Virus record (IMG/VR): IMGVR_UViG_3300049489_000283
Coordinates: 27,550-91,549 of that record
Direction: 5' to 3' (one strand)
From: a virus
DNA: 64,000 bases
Of the stretch, positions 9,134 to 17,299 are shown piece after piece (the first letter of the stretch is position 1; each line of letters opens with the position of its first letter). Both the position numbers and the translations under genes were made by a program. The notes below the pieces were generated by a model, which did not search any database, was not told the origin of the DNA, and worked only from the letters and a program-made list of their open reading frames with translations.

Positions 9134-9552
9134 GGCTGCTGTTGAAATATCCGTTGCTTTCGAGCCTCCCGTGCGAGGAGTGTCACCGCCATATCTACAA
9201 GATCCCGACAGGTGTCCCGGATACTTATGAGGGAGAGAATGGCGAGGACGTTCTGATGAAGCGACCAGAGGGATCTCCGCCTCCTTGCGACATCTGTCCC
9301 AAAGGGATCAGGGTCGGAGAAGAGCATGTGCCTGACTGGGAAGGTCGCTACACGCTCCGCTGGGAGAACGTCCAGATTGTGGAGCTGTGGAATCGGCTTA
9401 AAGCTCCTGGATACCCGGTGCCTGAGCATCTCCTTGGCGATGGGTTGTTTGCCGATCGGTACGCGACGGTCGATGGGATCTTCAACGAGGTCCAGCGCGA
9501 GCGAGAGAACGAAATGCTGTCGTACGAGCTGGCCAAGCTGATCATTCGTTAA
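9118..9552 (+). CDS. Tail assembly chaperone, frameshift extension (T-type)
   Basis: Read mainly as the C-terminal part of a fusion with the upstream chaperone through -1 frameshifting; a TTG at 9130 offers only a poor independent start. It contains two Cys pairs, CEECHRH and CDICPKG, about 40 residues apart, which suggests a zinc-stabilised fold. It ends in an acidic helical segment rich in Glu and Arg. In known systems the longer product loads tube subunits onto the tape measure. The tape measure gene starts 62 bases downstream. Confidence 0.8.
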   Translation, partial: LNAALRLLLKYPLLSSLPCEECHRHIYKIPTGVPDTYEGENGEDVLMKRPEGSPPPCDICPKGIRVGEEHVPDWEGRYTLRWENVQIVELWNRLKAPGYPVPEHLLGDGLFADRYATVDGIFNEVQRERENEMLSYELAKLIIR

Positions 9553-9614
9553 ATCGGTCGAAAGCGATCCAGTGAGCCTGTAGTCTTTGGCGATCCACCT
9601 GAAAGGATTACGAG

Positions 9615-12600
9615 ATGGCATCAGAAGATCGTGACGTACTGTTTCGCATTGGGTTCGCGGAACATCCGCAGGCCAGTGCAGCGCTTGAGAAGATGGCCGA
9701 CGCTGTCGAAGGCGCCCAGGTCCAGATGTCTGGTTCGTCCAGCAAGCTGTCCAAGCAGGTCGTCTCCCAGGTCAGTGCCGTTAGCCAAGCTGTCCAAGCA
9801 TCGACAGCAACGATCGATAAGCTGACCCAGAAGCTGGACACGATCGTCAAGCAGCGAATGAGCGTCCTGGACGCCGCCAACAAGGCGGCTGGATCTTCGA
9901 GGGGCTCTGGTGGATCTGGCCGATCCGGAGGCGGCGACAGCACGCAGGCGATGCTTGGTATCGATCCGAAGTATCAGGCGATCCAGGATAAGTTCCTGGA
10001 AGACGTGCGGACGTTTGATGAGAAGCTGGCCAGCTTGACCCAGGAGCGAATCGACTTCATCGATCAGTTCCATCGCAAGAGCACAGAGGACGAGCAGAAG
10101 TACGCGACCAGAATGAAGGATCTCTTCGGGGATCAGTACGAGAACGTGGTGAAGTACGTCGATCAGGTCAAGAAGCTGATCGAGTCGCATCGCGACCAGA
10201 TGGAGGTGTTGGCGGACGCAGGGACTGGCCAGAAGCCCGGCGTCGATGACGACCGAATGAAGGAGGCCAGGAACTCGATCGCGGAATTCCATGACTTCCT
10301 CGCTGGTGCCGGTGGTGAACTAGAGGAGGCAGTCTCGAAAAACCGCGAGATGGCCGAGATGGCGGCAAAGGAGTGGATCAGCAGGTTCCGTGGCGTCGAG
10401 CAGTCGCTCACTGAGAATTTCCGGGCTGTCACTCGCTCCGAGAAGATGATGGAGCGGATGTTCAAGAAGGCGTCTGTTGGGATTGGCCAGCTTCTTCGCG
10501 CTGCCGCTGAATGGGACATCGCCAAGAACGGATTCACGGAGAAGATGATCCGTCAGCTTCTGGTCGTCCAGGCGACGATCGACACGGTCCATGGAGCCTG
10601 GGAAACCGTCGAAGCGGTGATGAAGGGCTGGGGTGCGTTCCAGCAGATGATCGTCGCGTTTGATGGCATCCAGGCAGCCAGCGCAGCGTCAAGTCAGTTA
10701 GCGGCGGCGGGATCTGCCGAGGTCTCGACCGCGCTGAAAATGCAGGCATTGAGCGCGAGAGACGCCGCCGATGCGCACCGGATGCTGAATCGGGAGATGG
10801 GCGCTGGTCGTGGCCAGATTGGCGGCGCTGGGCGCCTCGTTGATGCGGCGATGACTGGTTCGAGCGCGATGGATGTTTCCCGTGAGGATGCGATCAAGGA
10901 GCTGAGCGAAGAGCTGAAGCAGAACCAGAGTCTCTTCAAGCGGATCTCTGAAGTGATGAACTGGCTCGGTTCGAAGATGTCCAGCATGACCGATCGTCTG
11001 AAGGAGATGCTGACCAAGGGTCTGACGCTGTCCTACGGTGTCGGTGACGCCGCCGCGACAGGTGGGGCTCAGTTGTTTGAAACCAGACAGGCCAAGGACT
11101 TGCTGGCGAAACTGGAGAGGTTCGACATCAATGACGTGAAGGTGAAGCTGAAAGACTTCGGCAAGGCTCTTGGTCCCGCTGGCCAAGCGATTGGCAATTT
11201 CGCCAAGACGATTGGCGGGACGATCGTCACGATTGGTAAAGCGATCGGCTCTGCTGGGGCTGGCGCTTTGTCTGGCGTCGGGAGCGTGGTTGGATCAGCG
11301 ATTGGCGGGAGGTTTGCCAGCGCCTCATCTGGTGCGTCTGGTGGCATGATCAGCACGGTCATGAAGACGATCACAACCACCCTGAAGCTCGCCTTGACTG
11401 GCCTTGCCAGTGTGATCTTTGCGGTGGTCGGCGGGATCGCGAAGGCAGCCGCTGCCCTATTTGCAGCGGGTTCGACGATCGGCGCCGCCGCCGCGCTTGC
11501 CGCTGGTGGATTGATCTTTGCGGGGAAGGTCATCTACGAAACAGGCCAGAGCATCTACAAGGATGGTCTGATGGCAGGCGCCGCTCTGGGCAGTTGGTCT
11601 GACAAGGTCGCCGACTCGGAGGTGAAGTTCGTCTCTTGGATCGGGAAGGTCACTGGCCTGTTCGATCTGGTTGGCGATAGCGCGGTCGAGGATGCCGAGG
11701 CTCGGAGGAAGGAGCTGGCCGAGAAGCAGCGAGACATTGACGCGATGGAGCGTCAGATTCTCGAAATCCAGATGAAGGGGGCAAGAAGCCGACTACAGAA
11801 CTCCCTGAGTTCTGAAGAGAAGATGTACGGTCTGATCTCGTCAAAGGAATCGGTCTCGCCAGCCCAAAAGATGGAGCTGCTTTCCAAGGGCGTGAACGAT
11901 CTCAAGGTCAAGCTGACGGAATTTGGCGAAACTGGATTCGACGCGACCAAGAAGCTGCGGAACCACTACGACGAGCTGTCTCGCCAATTGGCGGAATCGA
12001 GCGCGAAGGTTTATCAGAACCCAGACACCGACGAACGTGACGACGACGAGAAACAGGCGGACCTAGAGGCCCATCAGCGGCTCATGGCTGAGCACTCAGA
12101 AGTGCGTGCCGCGTTCGAGCACGAGATGAACTCTGCAATCGAACATCGAAACAGCCTCTACGAGACCCTGGAAGGCAGGCTGCGAGCACAGCGAGAAATC
12201 GTTGACAGCATGAAGAAGGATTCGGTTGAGCGGTTCCGGGAAGAGCTTAATGGGATCGAGGAGGTTGTCCGCGCTCGCCAGAAAGAAATCGACAAGATCA
12301 AGGAATCTACCAAGGAGCTAATCGATCGTTACAAGGTCGAGAATGAACAGGAGTCGAAGGGGTCTGATCGTGACTTTGCTAACCTGAGCAAGTACGAGCA
12401 AAAGAAGTTTCTTGGGCTGATCAACCGCGCTAAGTCTGGCGAGAGCGACTTCAGCGATAAAGAGCTTGAGCTACTCGGTCGAGTCAGGACCGATTTCACG
12501 GAAAAGCTGGTCCAGGACTCTGCTAGCCGAGAGGCTCGCGCCGCCGGTTTCGATTCCAGCTCGCTGATCGATACCTCCGAGCAGCAGCGTGAGCTGGCTC

Positions 12601-12962
12601 AGAAGCAGCAAGAATACCAGAAGGAGCGAGCCGCCCAGGACGAACAGGCCAAGAAGCTGGCCCTTATGTTCAACATCCCGATCGAGGTCGCTCGCCAGAA
12701 GATTGATGAGATGACCAAGAAGGAGAAGGAGACCGGCAAGCAGGTCGATATTGTGGACAAGCGAGCAGTCGAGCTGAAGCTGACATCCAATTTTGATGCC
12801 CAGATGTCGAAGCTCGAAGAGCGGCTGGTTGAGATCTTCAAGGCCCAAGAGGCCCAAGAAGACGCCAGGATTCAAGCGTCTGTTTACCGCGCGATGGAGG
12901 CGGCGAAGCTACAGAATCAGGCCAAGCGCCAGGGAGAAAAAGCAGCCTCGCAAGTCAAGTGA
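9615..12962 (+). CDS. Tape measure protein, 1115 aa
   Basis: Long and helix-rich with coiled-coil ends (residues about 100-260 and 690-1110, rich in Glu, Lys and Gln). A Gly/Ala/Val-rich hydrophobic centre near residues 510-660 includes LAAGGLIFAGKV. This is the classic tape measure layout. At about 0.15 nm per residue it predicts a tail of roughly 165 nm. It follows the frameshifted chaperone pair, as expected. AAAGGA precedes the ATG. Confidence 0.93.
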   Translation: MASEDRDVLFRIGFAEHPQASAALEKMADAVEGAQVQMSGSSSKLSKQVVSQVSAVSQAVQASTATIDKLTQKLDTIVKQRMSVLDAANKAAGSSRGSGGSGRSGGGDSTQAMLGIDPKYQAIQDKFLEDVRTFDEKLASLTQERIDFIDQFHRKSTEDEQKYATRMKDLFGDQYENVVKYVDQVKKLIESHRDQMEVLADAGTGQKPGVDDDRMKEARNSIAEFHDFLAGAGGELEEAVSKNREMAEMAAKEWISRFRGVEQSLTENFRAVTRSEKMMERMFKKASVGIGQLLRAAAEWDIAKNGFTEKMIRQLLVVQATIDTVHGAWETVEAVMKGWGAFQQMIVAFDGIQAASAASSQLAAAGSAEVSTALKMQALSARDAADAHRMLNREMGAGRGQIGGAGRLVDAAMTGSSAMDVSREDAIKELSEELKQNQSLFKRISEVMNWLGSKMSSMTDRLKEMLTKGLTLSYGVGDAAATGGAQLFETRQAKDLLAKLERFDINDVKVKLKDFGKALGPAGQAIGNFAKTIGGTIVTIGKAIGSAGAGALSGVGSVVGSAIGGRFASASSGASGGMISTVMKTITTTLKLALTGLASVIFAVVGGIAKAAAALFAAGSTIGAAAALAAGGLIFAGKVIYETGQSIYKDGLMAGAALGSWSDKVADSEVKFVSWIGKVTGLFDLVGDSAVEDAEARRKELAEKQRDIDAMERQILEIQMKGARSRLQNSLSSEEKMYGLISSKESVSPAQKMELLSKGVNDLKVKLTEFGETGFDATKKLRNHYDELSRQLAESSAKVYQNPDTDERDDDEKQADLEAHQRLMAEHSEVRAAFEHEMNSAIEHRNSLYETLEGRLRAQREIVDSMKKDSVERFREELNGIEEVVRARQKEIDKIKESTKELIDRYKVENEQESKGSDRDFANLSKYEQKKFLGLINRAKSGESDFSDKELELLGRVRTDFTEKLVQDSASREARAAGFDSSSLIDTSEQQRELAQKQQEYQKERAAQDEQAKKLALMFNIPIEVARQKIDEMTKKEKETGKQVDIVDKRAVELKLTSNFDAQMSKLEERLVEIFKAQEAQEDARIQASVYRAMEAAKLQNQAKRQGEKAASQVK

Positions 12963-12981
12963 TCGCTGGTGAAAAGAACAT

Positions 12982-12998
12982 GAGGTCATCCTGACCTC
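12982..12998. terminator. Weak candidate hairpin between convergent genes
   Basis: GAGGTCA and TGACCTC form a perfect 7-bp stem with a 3-base loop between the tape measure stop and the 3' end of the reverse-strand SHD1 gene. There is no T-run on either side, so it is a weak terminator at best. Confidence 0.35.
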
Positions 12999-13022
12999 CT
13001 GATCTCGTCTCAATTCGTTTCA

Positions 13023-13817
13023 CTATGGTCCGGGCAACTCGATCCCCATCGCGGCAAGATCCTCTGGCCAGAGCATGTCTGACGTTCCCTTGTTTCCGAA
13101 CTCTGGTTCGCCGATCTTCCGCCGGAAGTTGTCCACCGATCGCTTTTGGGCGATGAGCATCCGGACGTGCCGTTGGTCGGCTTCGGAGAGAATCTTGAGA
13201 TCGACCGTGATCTTCGTGTAGTCCGGCTTCATGATCGTGACTCGCTCGCCGTCCGACGAGTAGAACGCGCCGGTCAGCTTGCTCCCGTGGACCGCGTTCG
13301 TCCAGACTCGCTTGTAAGGGAGCGGCTTGGGTGGGAGCGAGTGGGTTGGCTTAGGAGGCTCGCCGCCCGGTCTTGCGACGAAGACCTTCTTGCTGCCACC
13401 GGCGACCGTTTCGTAGATCTCTGTGTCGAACACCTGAAGCATGACGCTACTAGGGAATCGGCTCTCGTCGGCGTACCTCCTGGTATCGAACTCGACCACC
13501 TTGATCTTGACGCCGGTTTTTTTGTTGATCACGTAGGCTTCCGTCTCGCTGACGATCTGGTCGAACTCGCAGCCTGGGGCAGTTCCGAACGAGTCTATGG
13601 CCAGATGCTGGAATGACAGGGAAGGGGTGTTGTCGAACACGATCTCCTTGTGTTTCCCGCTCTTCATCAGCGAGTCGATTTCAAATTGGTTGTTCCATTC
13701 CCTAGACTCTCCTTTCCGGAGTCCGATGGGAAGTGGTGGAAGTTTCTTGGTCGGCACTTGGCCGACCGCTGTGGCCGCTAGGGCCAGGATCACGATCACT
13801 GTGATGTTGGTTCGCAT
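13023..13817 (-). CDS. Secreted SHD1-domain protein (moron), 264 aa
   Basis: The only reverse-strand gene in the tail operon. It begins with a Sec signal peptide (VILALAATAVGQ). Residues about 165-225 read RVWTNAVHGSKLTGAF, then VTIMKPDYTKITVDLKIL, then SEADQRHV, matching the SHD1 pattern R-x-W-T, a strand pair, and L-S-x-x-D. SHD1 domains are abundant in planctomycete exported proteins. A conserved C-terminal segment lies beyond it. AGGAGTG precedes the ATG, and a copy of the accessory-island promoter motif lies about 75 bases upstream. It is likely a host-derived gene expressed independently of the tail genes. Confidence 0.8.
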   Translation of the reverse strand: MRTNITVIVILALAATAVGQVPTKKLPPLPIGLRKGESREWNNQFEIDSLMKSGKHKEIVFDNTPSLSFQHLAIDSFGTAPGCEFDQIVSETEAYVINKKTGVKIKVVEFDTRRYADESRFPSSVMLQVFDTEIYETVAGGSKKVFVARPGGEPPKPTHSLPPKPLPYKRVWTNAVHGSKLTGAFYSSDGERVTIMKPDYTKITVDLKILSEADQRHVRMLIAQKRSVDNFRRKIGEPEFGNKGTSDMLWPEDLAAMGIELPGP

Positions 13818-13891
13818 AAGTTCACTCCTATGCTTCTGGTGTTTCTGTAGCTCTACCTCGCTGGATTGGGAAGTTCCGCCCCTATTTGCAT

Positions 13892-13918
13892 TGCACTAAA
13901 CCAGTGGTGTTAGGGCGC
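13892..13918 (-). promoter_or_regulatory. Promoter-like bipartite motif, copy before the SHD1 gene
   Basis: Read on the reverse strand it gives GCGCCCTA, 14 bases, then GTGCA, followed by an A/T-rich stretch and GGGG. It differs from the accessory consensus at the end of both halves, but spacing and position before a start codon agree. Confidence 0.55.
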
Positions 13919-13999
13919 GCAATCTGGGCAGAATTCTCAAGATAGTCTGAATCGCCGCTCCGTTCTGGAAAATGGCCCTGGTTTTTGCTCTCTATCGGC

Positions 14000-14734
14000 A
14001 TGAGCACATCCCAGGTCATTATCGGTTCCACGTTGCTCCGCGTCGGCTCCGTCGGGGTATCGATCAGCGGCGATTACGAGCTGGATGCCACCGGTGTCCC
14101 GTGGCTCAAGAATGAGGTCTGGGACATGGAGATCAAGCTCCTTGCCGAAGAGGGAAACCTCGACAACCAGATCCGGAACCTGGAGCTGGCTCTCATCAGC
14201 CTACCGGACAAGATCGGTGTCTTGAAAGACGGGAATCCCACGGCCCACTACGTCCATATCTCCGAGACGCTGGGCGGGATCAGGCCGGTTCGGCCCCCGA
14301 GTTACAACCGGTTTCAGCAGGGCGAGCTAGTGACCTACAGGTCGGTAACCGCTTCGTTCATGCTCACCAAGCCGCTCTACGTGAGTCCCTACCAGATTGT
14401 CGAATTCAATGAAACGGTCCCGCAGGTCAGGGCAGCGAGGACTCTGGCTGTCTTGCAGCCGAACTTCGGTCGCGCGGTGGTCCAGCAGATTCGACAGTAT
14501 CAGCACTCCAAGGTGACTCAGACCGGGACGGTTGTTTACGCCAGGGCTTATGGTCCAATCCCTCCGCCGCTGTTCAATGTCGGTCAGGTTGGCCCACCGC
14601 AGATCACCCCGAGGTCTCCGAGAAAGATTGGGCACGGACAGTATGCTGCCGAGGTGGCGTTCCCGATCGACTACACCTACGAGTTCGTTTCCCCTTATTC
14701 ACTGTCGGCGCTGCCGACCTATTGGATTAGCTGA
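14000..14734 (+). CDS. Distal tail / baseplate-type protein, 244 aa
   Basis: First of a run of coupled tail-tip genes after the tape measure. It is a mixed beta protein without signal peptide, and ends by overlapping the next start (ATGA). Position matches the distal tail protein of siphoviruses, but no motif proves this. No good ribosome binding site precedes the ATG at 14000; an in-frame TTG lies at 13985. Confidence 0.6.
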   Translation: MSTSQVIIGSTLLRVGSVGVSISGDYELDATGVPWLKNEVWDMEIKLLAEEGNLDNQIRNLELALISLPDKIGVLKDGNPTAHYVHISETLGGIRPVRPPSYNRFQQGELVTYRSVTASFMLTKPLYVSPYQIVEFNETVPQVRAARTLAVLQPNFGRAVVQQIRQYQHSKVTQTGTVVYARAYGPIPPPLFNVGQVGPPQITPRSPRKIGHGQYAAEVAFPIDYTYEFVSPYSLSALPTYWIS

Positions 14735-16557
14735 TGAGCAGCGAATACGTGTCAGGGCAGTTCACGTTCCCTGGTATTCAGGGCGTGCTGTCCGCAAGCA
14801 TGACGATCACCAACGGGATCGCTCCGAGTGTCATGCAGGTTTCGGTTCCCTATGAGGACCGCTTGCTGACCGAGGTACCCAGAGTAGGCGTTGCCAACTG
14901 GTACTACGGTGGCCAGTTGATCAGGTCGTTCCCCTACAGCGCTGTCGGAGACGTGAATGTCTCTCGGGCCGAGGGGGTTGTGTGGAACCTGTCGATCCTG
15001 GACCGCCGGTGGATGTGGAAGGGATACGTGATCTCTGGCGAATACAACGTCAAGATCAGCGATAAGCTGGCTGTTGTTCGCGAATTCCCTCGAACACCCA
15101 GGCAGCTTGCGACCCTATGCTTGCAAGCGATGGGCGAAGTCGGATTCAACGTCTTGGCGCTCCCAGGAGATGATTACCCCTATGTGAAGTGGGAGGTTGA
15201 AAATCCCGCGAACGCTCTAGCGAGCATCTGTGAGATGTATGGCTGCGAGGTGTCGCTCCAGATGGATAACACGGTCAAGATCGTTCGCAGGGGCGAGGGA
15301 CGTGCGATCCCGTATCAACTTGGTCTGTCAAAGCAGTTGTCGATCGATCATGTGTTCGATCCGGCTGAGTATCCCCAGAAGATTGTCTGCTTCAGTGCGC
15401 CGGTGGAGTGGGACGCTGATCTGCCGTTGATGCCGGTTGGGGTCGAGATTGACGACACGATCAAGAAGCCGGAGGAGCTGTCGTACATCATTGCATCAGG
15501 CAAGACGTGGTACGAGATGCAGCCTGAATTCACTGACATTCCGGATAAGCGAGCAAGGAAGCTAGCCGTTGAGAATCTCGGTCGCTTGTGGCGAGTCGAT
15601 GCTGAAAAACTCAAGCAATGGCAAATAGAGGCAGGCAGGGTGTATCTCGATGGCGGATTGGTTCCAGTCGAGGATGTCAGACAGTTGCTTCCACTGATCC
15701 CTCGCCAAGTTCAAACGATTCTTGTTGACGGAGAAGTGAAGAACGCAGAGCCGTATGTTTGGGGCTACTTCTTTCGTGACAACGCCAGATTTGGAATAAC
15801 GAAAGAATTCACAGAACAGGACATTGAAGACATGGAGGATCTTGGCAAGATCCCCGTGGATTTTCGCCAGCTAGTCTATACGGGCAGCATCCAGATCGAT
15901 GCTGAGAAAGGCACTGTGAAGTTTGATGAGCCAGTTTATGCGTGGGACGCCGGAGTCGGGGACGCCACCGAAAACATAGAACAGAGGTCAATAGAGTCAG
16001 CAAGGCTGTTCTTGAAATGCACGGTCAATCTCTACCACAAGGAAACGCGCGAGGTTCAGCGATATTACCGAGAGATGTCGATTGACCCGTCGAGTCCACT
16101 GACGGCGATGTACGAGGTTCGCGACGACGTTTCGATGTTCCGGTACAAGAAGAAGAAAGAGACAACGGAAGAAGAAACCGGAAAGAAGATGGTCGAGTGG
16201 GTCTGGGAGGACAATGCTCCGAAGGCTAGTGACAAGCTGGATTTCTATTTGTTTCAGATGGCGCAGGCATACCAGTCATTCCCAGCCGCCACGGCAAACT
16301 TCACCGGGTTCATCCCGATGGGGACCGACGGGGCGATTCGTCAGGTTGGGTATTCGATCGATGCGTCCGGCGCCGCTACCAGCACGGTGGAGTACAACCG
16401 AGAAGACTCGCTCAAGACGCTGACGTTTGATGAAATGAGGCATCGCCAGAAGACGGCTGTGTACCGCAAGAGGAACGAACTCCTAGCCCAATCGAAGTCG
16501 CCAGATCCGAAGCAGCTCGCAGCATTGAACAAAGAGTACAGGAGGTTTGACGACTAA
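14734..16557 (+). CDS. Tail tip / baseplate hub-like protein, 607 aa
   Basis: The first 250 residues have features of tail hub proteins: a beta domain, a segment VVREFPRTPRQLATLCLQAM and a later beta-rich domain with EMYGCEVSLQMDNTVKIV, as in late-control gpD/gp27-like hubs, where the host-facing end of the tube is closed. The C-terminal half contains a charged loop (FRYKKKKETTEEETGKK). Translationally coupled on both sides by ATGA/TAATG overlaps. The hub call is inferred from fold pattern and gene order. Confidence 0.6.
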   Translation: MSSEYVSGQFTFPGIQGVLSASMTITNGIAPSVMQVSVPYEDRLLTEVPRVGVANWYYGGQLIRSFPYSAVGDVNVSRAEGVVWNLSILDRRWMWKGYVISGEYNVKISDKLAVVREFPRTPRQLATLCLQAMGEVGFNVLALPGDDYPYVKWEVENPANALASICEMYGCEVSLQMDNTVKIVRRGEGRAIPYQLGLSKQLSIDHVFDPAEYPQKIVCFSAPVEWDADLPLMPVGVEIDDTIKKPEELSYIIASGKTWYEMQPEFTDIPDKRARKLAVENLGRLWRVDAEKLKQWQIEAGRVYLDGGLVPVEDVRQLLPLIPRQVQTILVDGEVKNAEPYVWGYFFRDNARFGITKEFTEQDIEDMEDLGKIPVDFRQLVYTGSIQIDAEKGTVKFDEPVYAWDAGVGDATENIEQRSIESARLFLKCTVNLYHKETREVQRYYREMSIDPSSPLTAMYEVRDDVSMFRYKKKKETTEEETGKKMVEWVWEDNAPKASDKLDFYLFQMAQAYQSFPAATANFTGFIPMGTDGAIRQVGYSIDASGAATSTVEYNREDSLKTLTFDEMRHRQKTAVYRKRNELLAQSKSPDPKQLAALNKEYRRFDD

Positions 16558-17288
16558 TGGCTCGCGACAATCTGTTCAGAAAGGATTTCCAACAGGGTCA
16601 GGCGGTCGTCAAGTTCAAGAACACGACGAACCTGTCTGTTCCTCCGTATGCTGCCATGATCATCACGTCATTCATAGATGACGAGGACACTGGCGAGCCG
16701 ATCGCGCAGGTGCGCCAATGCACGAACGATGATGAGAAGATGCAGCTACCTTCAAGCCTGCTCTTCAATCAGCACTTCCCGATTCCGGCCAGTGGGACAG
16801 GATGGGGGTCACAGTCGATCCCTTGTTACACGATGCTTGGTGGTCCGGCGCTTTCGCCTCCGAGCGAGCCCGGTGGCGATGCGGTCCCGACGACCAACGA
16901 GTACGAGCCGGTTTTGTTTGACCATGTGGGTCCGATGGCCGGATCATGGCAGTTGTGGCCTGGAGGTCTAACGCACACGATCCAGCAGATCACCATCAAC
17001 AAGACCAAGCGATACGCGGTCGTGACCGAGAGCCAGTCGTTCGGCGCGTTGATTGAGCATCCGGCGTTTCCGGCGATGCCATCGACCAGCGTGGTGACTC
17101 CGGTCCAGTGCAAGGTTTGGATGATCCGCAAGAAGTCTGGCAAGGAAACCTTCATGGTCTCCAAGGGGATCTCCAGTCGTGCGGTTGCCGTCAACGTCTG
17201 GCATGTTGGCAGGAAGCCTGTGTCGGCTGGCAAGGGTCAGGCGAAGCTGTGCGGCAATAAGTGGTTGCTTGACGTTTCGTACTGCTAG
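16557..17288 (+). CDS. Minor tail protein, 243 aa
   Basis: Coupled to the hub-like gene (TAATG). The protein is beta-rich and Pro/Gly-rich with no signal peptide or membrane segment. No family was recognised; the context within an uninterrupted tail-tip operon supports a virion role. Confidence 0.6.
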   Translation: MARDNLFRKDFQQGQAVVKFKNTTNLSVPPYAAMIITSFIDDEDTGEPIAQVRQCTNDDEKMQLPSSLLFNQHFPIPASGTGWGSQSIPCYTMLGGPALSPPSEPGGDAVPTTNEYEPVLFDHVGPMAGSWQLWPGGLTHTIQQITINKTKRYAVVTESQSFGALIEHPAFPAMPSTSVVTPVQCKVWMIRKKSGKETFMVSKGISSRAVAVNVWHVGRKPVSAGKGQAKLCGNKWLLDVSYC

Positions 17289-17299
17289 GGCTTATCTCG

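Noticed and set aside
9574-9590. GAGCCTGTAGTCT before the tape measure gene, like the second half of the accessory motif
   Set aside because: The GCGCCC half is missing at the right distance; ribosome binding site and gene order explain the region.
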